From NCBI GenBank assembly GCA_000226015.1, contig JH153686.1, positions 86,225 through 124,171 of the forward strand: a stretch of DNA of 37,947 nucleotides. The letters are read 5' to 3'. A program made the position numbers and the translations under genes. Positions 35,878 through 37,947 of this stretch are shown here, in pieces. The DNA comes from Mnemiopsis leidyi (Eukaryota > Ctenophora > Tentaculata > Lobata > Bolinopsidae). The stretch's first letter is position 1; each line of letters opens with the position of its first letter. The notes beneath the pieces are model-generated. The model did not search any database and was not told the DNA's origin. It was given only the letters and a program-made list of their open reading frames with translations.

Positions 35878-36519
35878 TATGATTATGGCGTTAACGATTT
35901 CCCTGAGCTTAAGTTAAGGGGAGTTTAACTAGAAACATAACATATAACATACTACAGTTCACTCAACCGTTTTGTATGATACTTATAGTAATAGTTTTGT
36001 AAATATCATCGCAAAAAATTTCTCGTACTTATTTGTTGTTGTTAGTAATACCAATGTGTTTTAAATGTGCTGATGCATGTTGAGTGATGTATAGTCAATA
36101 GTGTTTTATTTAATTACAGTAAATTATTTATCGTGATAACAGTTTAAACAAAGAAAAAGATAAGATTATTAACAGCAGCTAGAGTTTTAATGCGATTGAT
36201 TTGTTGGGTTAAGGTTGTTTTAAGGTTGTCAGTGGCTATCATGCAAATACTGTGTAAATATTGCTGTAACTAGTTGCTGTAATTGTATTCAGTGTTGGCA
36301 GTTGGTATCTGTAAATATTTCAATTTTTATCTTCCGATGTACGTTTCTATCATGCTTTGTGGTTACAGTAATAATAATATATGAATATCGTTAATAGATG
36401 ATGATGGATTAGAGTGTTTAACTTGTCAAGAAACAGTGGTTTACTAAAATCTTACCTGCCTGACGTAATTGTCAGGCATGCTGCTGCGCAGATTGTAGTT
36501 GTACTTGTAGTTGTACATT
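35878..36519. other. RNF32 3' flank, no further gene
   Basis: AT-rich sequence that should hold the RNF32 3' UTR. No AATAAA close to the stop and no coding exon. Confidence 0.5.
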
Positions 36520-37537
36520 GTAGGTTGATAACCTTTTGTCGCGGCGATCACGCGCTCTCACACATTTCTACTTCTAGACGCGCATCGCCCGTTAACTGGG
36601 CAGAAAGAAATGTCTGATTGTGAAATTATTGACGAGATGATATCCGCCTAACGTTCTAACGAAACGTTAGGAGAGCTGCGAGTCGGGCCGGGTAACACCT
36701 CGACAAGTGAAATTAAAATGGGCCACAACATACACTTACAGTTAACGGGCGACGCGATTTGTACGGCAGCGCCACCCTCATGACTTGCTAGACTATGCTT
36801 AGCCCTACTGCCGCTAAGCGGCAGCCTCGGATGTCGGAGACCGAAATGGGTCTGATCACTGCACAGATCAACTCCCTACATTTTCTGAGGGTTGGACGGA
36901 CAAAGAATAAGATTGTCGCGGTGATACCCGACTCACGCAGCTAAAGCTGAACGTTTCGTTAAAACGGTAGACGGATGTAATCTCGTCAAATCTGCATTCA
37001 GCATTCAAAATATTTTATTCACCTAACCAGGTGCTTACGCACGCTACGCGCGGCTGCTACGCGTACGCAGCTATTTGTAGAATGATAACATACTGTCGCG
37101 GCCATCACGCGCTATCAGTATCGCGCATTTTTCTGGCCTGGCCCAGACGCGCATCGCCCGTTGAGCAGCTATGAGCTAGAATTTGCTATACGTTATATAA
37201 CCCTGCTGCCGCGAAGCGGCAGCCTCCGGAGGCGTTTTCAAAAAATTTCAAATTTTTCGAAAAGGGCCGCGGGTCACAACGTGAGACAAGGTATTGCAAG
37301 GTTAGATTTGTTGACGTGTTACCCGACTCGCCCGCGGCTCGCAGTTTGCCGTTACCCGACGGGCGTTGTACAGCATACAGTGTACAGCAGCGCGCACCCT
37401 CCCGTCATTTTATTCTCCGAGGGTCGGACAAAGTTTGTAGGTTGATAACCTACTGTCGCGGCCATCACGCGCTCTCACGCATTTCTGGCCTGGCGAAGAA
37501 ATTTCGAAGAAATTCTAGATGCGCATCGCCCGTTGAG
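36520..37537. repeat. Three direct copies of a GC-rich module (GTCGCGGCCATCACGCGC ... GCGCATCGCCCGTT)
   Basis: Copies lie at about 36520-36593, 37084-37161 and 37438-37537. Each starts near a TAGGTTGATAACC or similar run, contains TGTCGCGGCSATCACGCGCT and ends GCGCATCGCCCGTT. The third is longer by an AAGAAATTTCG insertion. An inverted short copy (AACGGGCGACGCG) is near 36741. GC content is far above the surroundings. Confidence 0.85.
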
Positions 37538-37595
37538 ACAATGTCAGACAATCCTGGCGTTTCGTTGGAACGTTAAACGGATATCATCTCGTCAA
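36629..37595. mobile_element. Non-autonomous TIR DNA transposon, about 967 bp, with about 38-bp TIRs
   Basis: The left end, TTGACGAGATGATATCCG (to about 36666), is repeated in reverse complement at 37558-37595 with about 3 mismatches in 38 bp. A third, diverged end in the right orientation lies at 36952-36989, suggesting a nested or internally duplicated element. Inside, two hairpins CTGCCGC-NAA-GCGGCAG occur at 36808-36824 and 37206-37222 in similar contexts. No transposase is encoded and no clear target-site duplication is seen. The family is not recognised. Confidence 0.65.
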
Positions 37596-37947
37596 GGTCA
37601 GATACATCAAAATTATTTAAACTGTGATTCAAAGTTGGGAATATTCAATACAGTGAAACCAAATATCAGTGAAACAAAATTGGAAATATCAATTTTTGAT
37701 TTTTTCCGATTGCCATATTACATCAAAATGTAAGTTTACATATATAAATTAGAATACTTAATACATAGATTGCATGGTCTTAACTCTTATATAATTATAA
37801 ATATAGATTGACGTGGCAAAGGAATGACTTTGCTTTTCCATATTCGCTTTTGCTCACACCACAACGTCAACCCAGTAAAACTTTCTAAACAACAGGCGTG
37901 GGACAATTAAGTATTCTATTGTACTGCAGGCGTGGAGATTGGAATAT
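37596..37947. other. AT-rich right edge, no gene seen
   Basis: No coding exon or repeat I can support. Confidence 0.45.

Overview
The window is a gene-dense stretch of animal nuclear DNA. It is AT-rich, its spliceosomal introns follow GT-AG, and its proteins are clearly metazoan (DDX54, LSM10, RECQL4, RPS29, RPL34, COQ6, POLE4, POLR3F, a Rab, RNF32 and a class A GPCR). The divergent GPCR, the short introns and the many splice-acceptor-like AGs next to start codons would suit a non-bilaterian such as a hydrozoan cnidarian. That placement is a low-confidence inference, because no rRNA, mitochondrial or other marker is present. I rebuilt gene models by hand by joining exons at GT-AG borders and checking phase. 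Every multi-exon model closes in frame on a stop codon.

Layout. 1-2.8 kb: repeat-rich, with a minus-strand fragment of an AlkB-like oxygenase/GDSNT reading frame (probably from a retroelement), a hAT-like insertion, and a 62-bp satellite of about 15 units. 2.8-6.0 kb: intronless DDX54 and LSM10. 6.0-7.2 kb: a MITE built on TGACCAT motifs and an inverted repeat. 7.2-15.0 kb: RECQL4 in 16 exons. 15.4-16.6 kb: two RPS29 copies encoding the same protein. 16.9-17.8 kb: an unrecognised four-helix membrane protein. 19.0-19.6 kb: RPL34. 20.0-21.3 kb: intronless COQ6. 21.7-22.5 kb: POLE4-like histone-fold gene. 23.4-25.2 kb: POLR3F. 25.7-26.8 kb: a Rab GTPase. 27.5-35.9 kb: RNF32 in 8 exons, with an intronless GPCR gene inside its 5.3-kb fifth intron. 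36.5-37.6 kb: a GC-rich inverted-repeat transposon with internal direct repeats.

All 13 protein genes found lie on the + strand. Most have housekeeping roles: ribosome biogenesis and translation (DDX54, RPS29, RPL34), histone mRNA processing (LSM10), DNA replication (RECQL4, POLE4), Pol III transcription (POLR3F) and ubiquinone synthesis (COQ6). They do not form one pathway. The most notable structures are the GPCR nested in RNF32, a Rab prenylation tail and stop codon encoded inside a 31-bp minisatellite, a 55-bp tandem duplication that copies a RECQL4 splice acceptor, the near-identical RPS29 pair, and the recurring acceptor-like AGs just upstream of ATGs.
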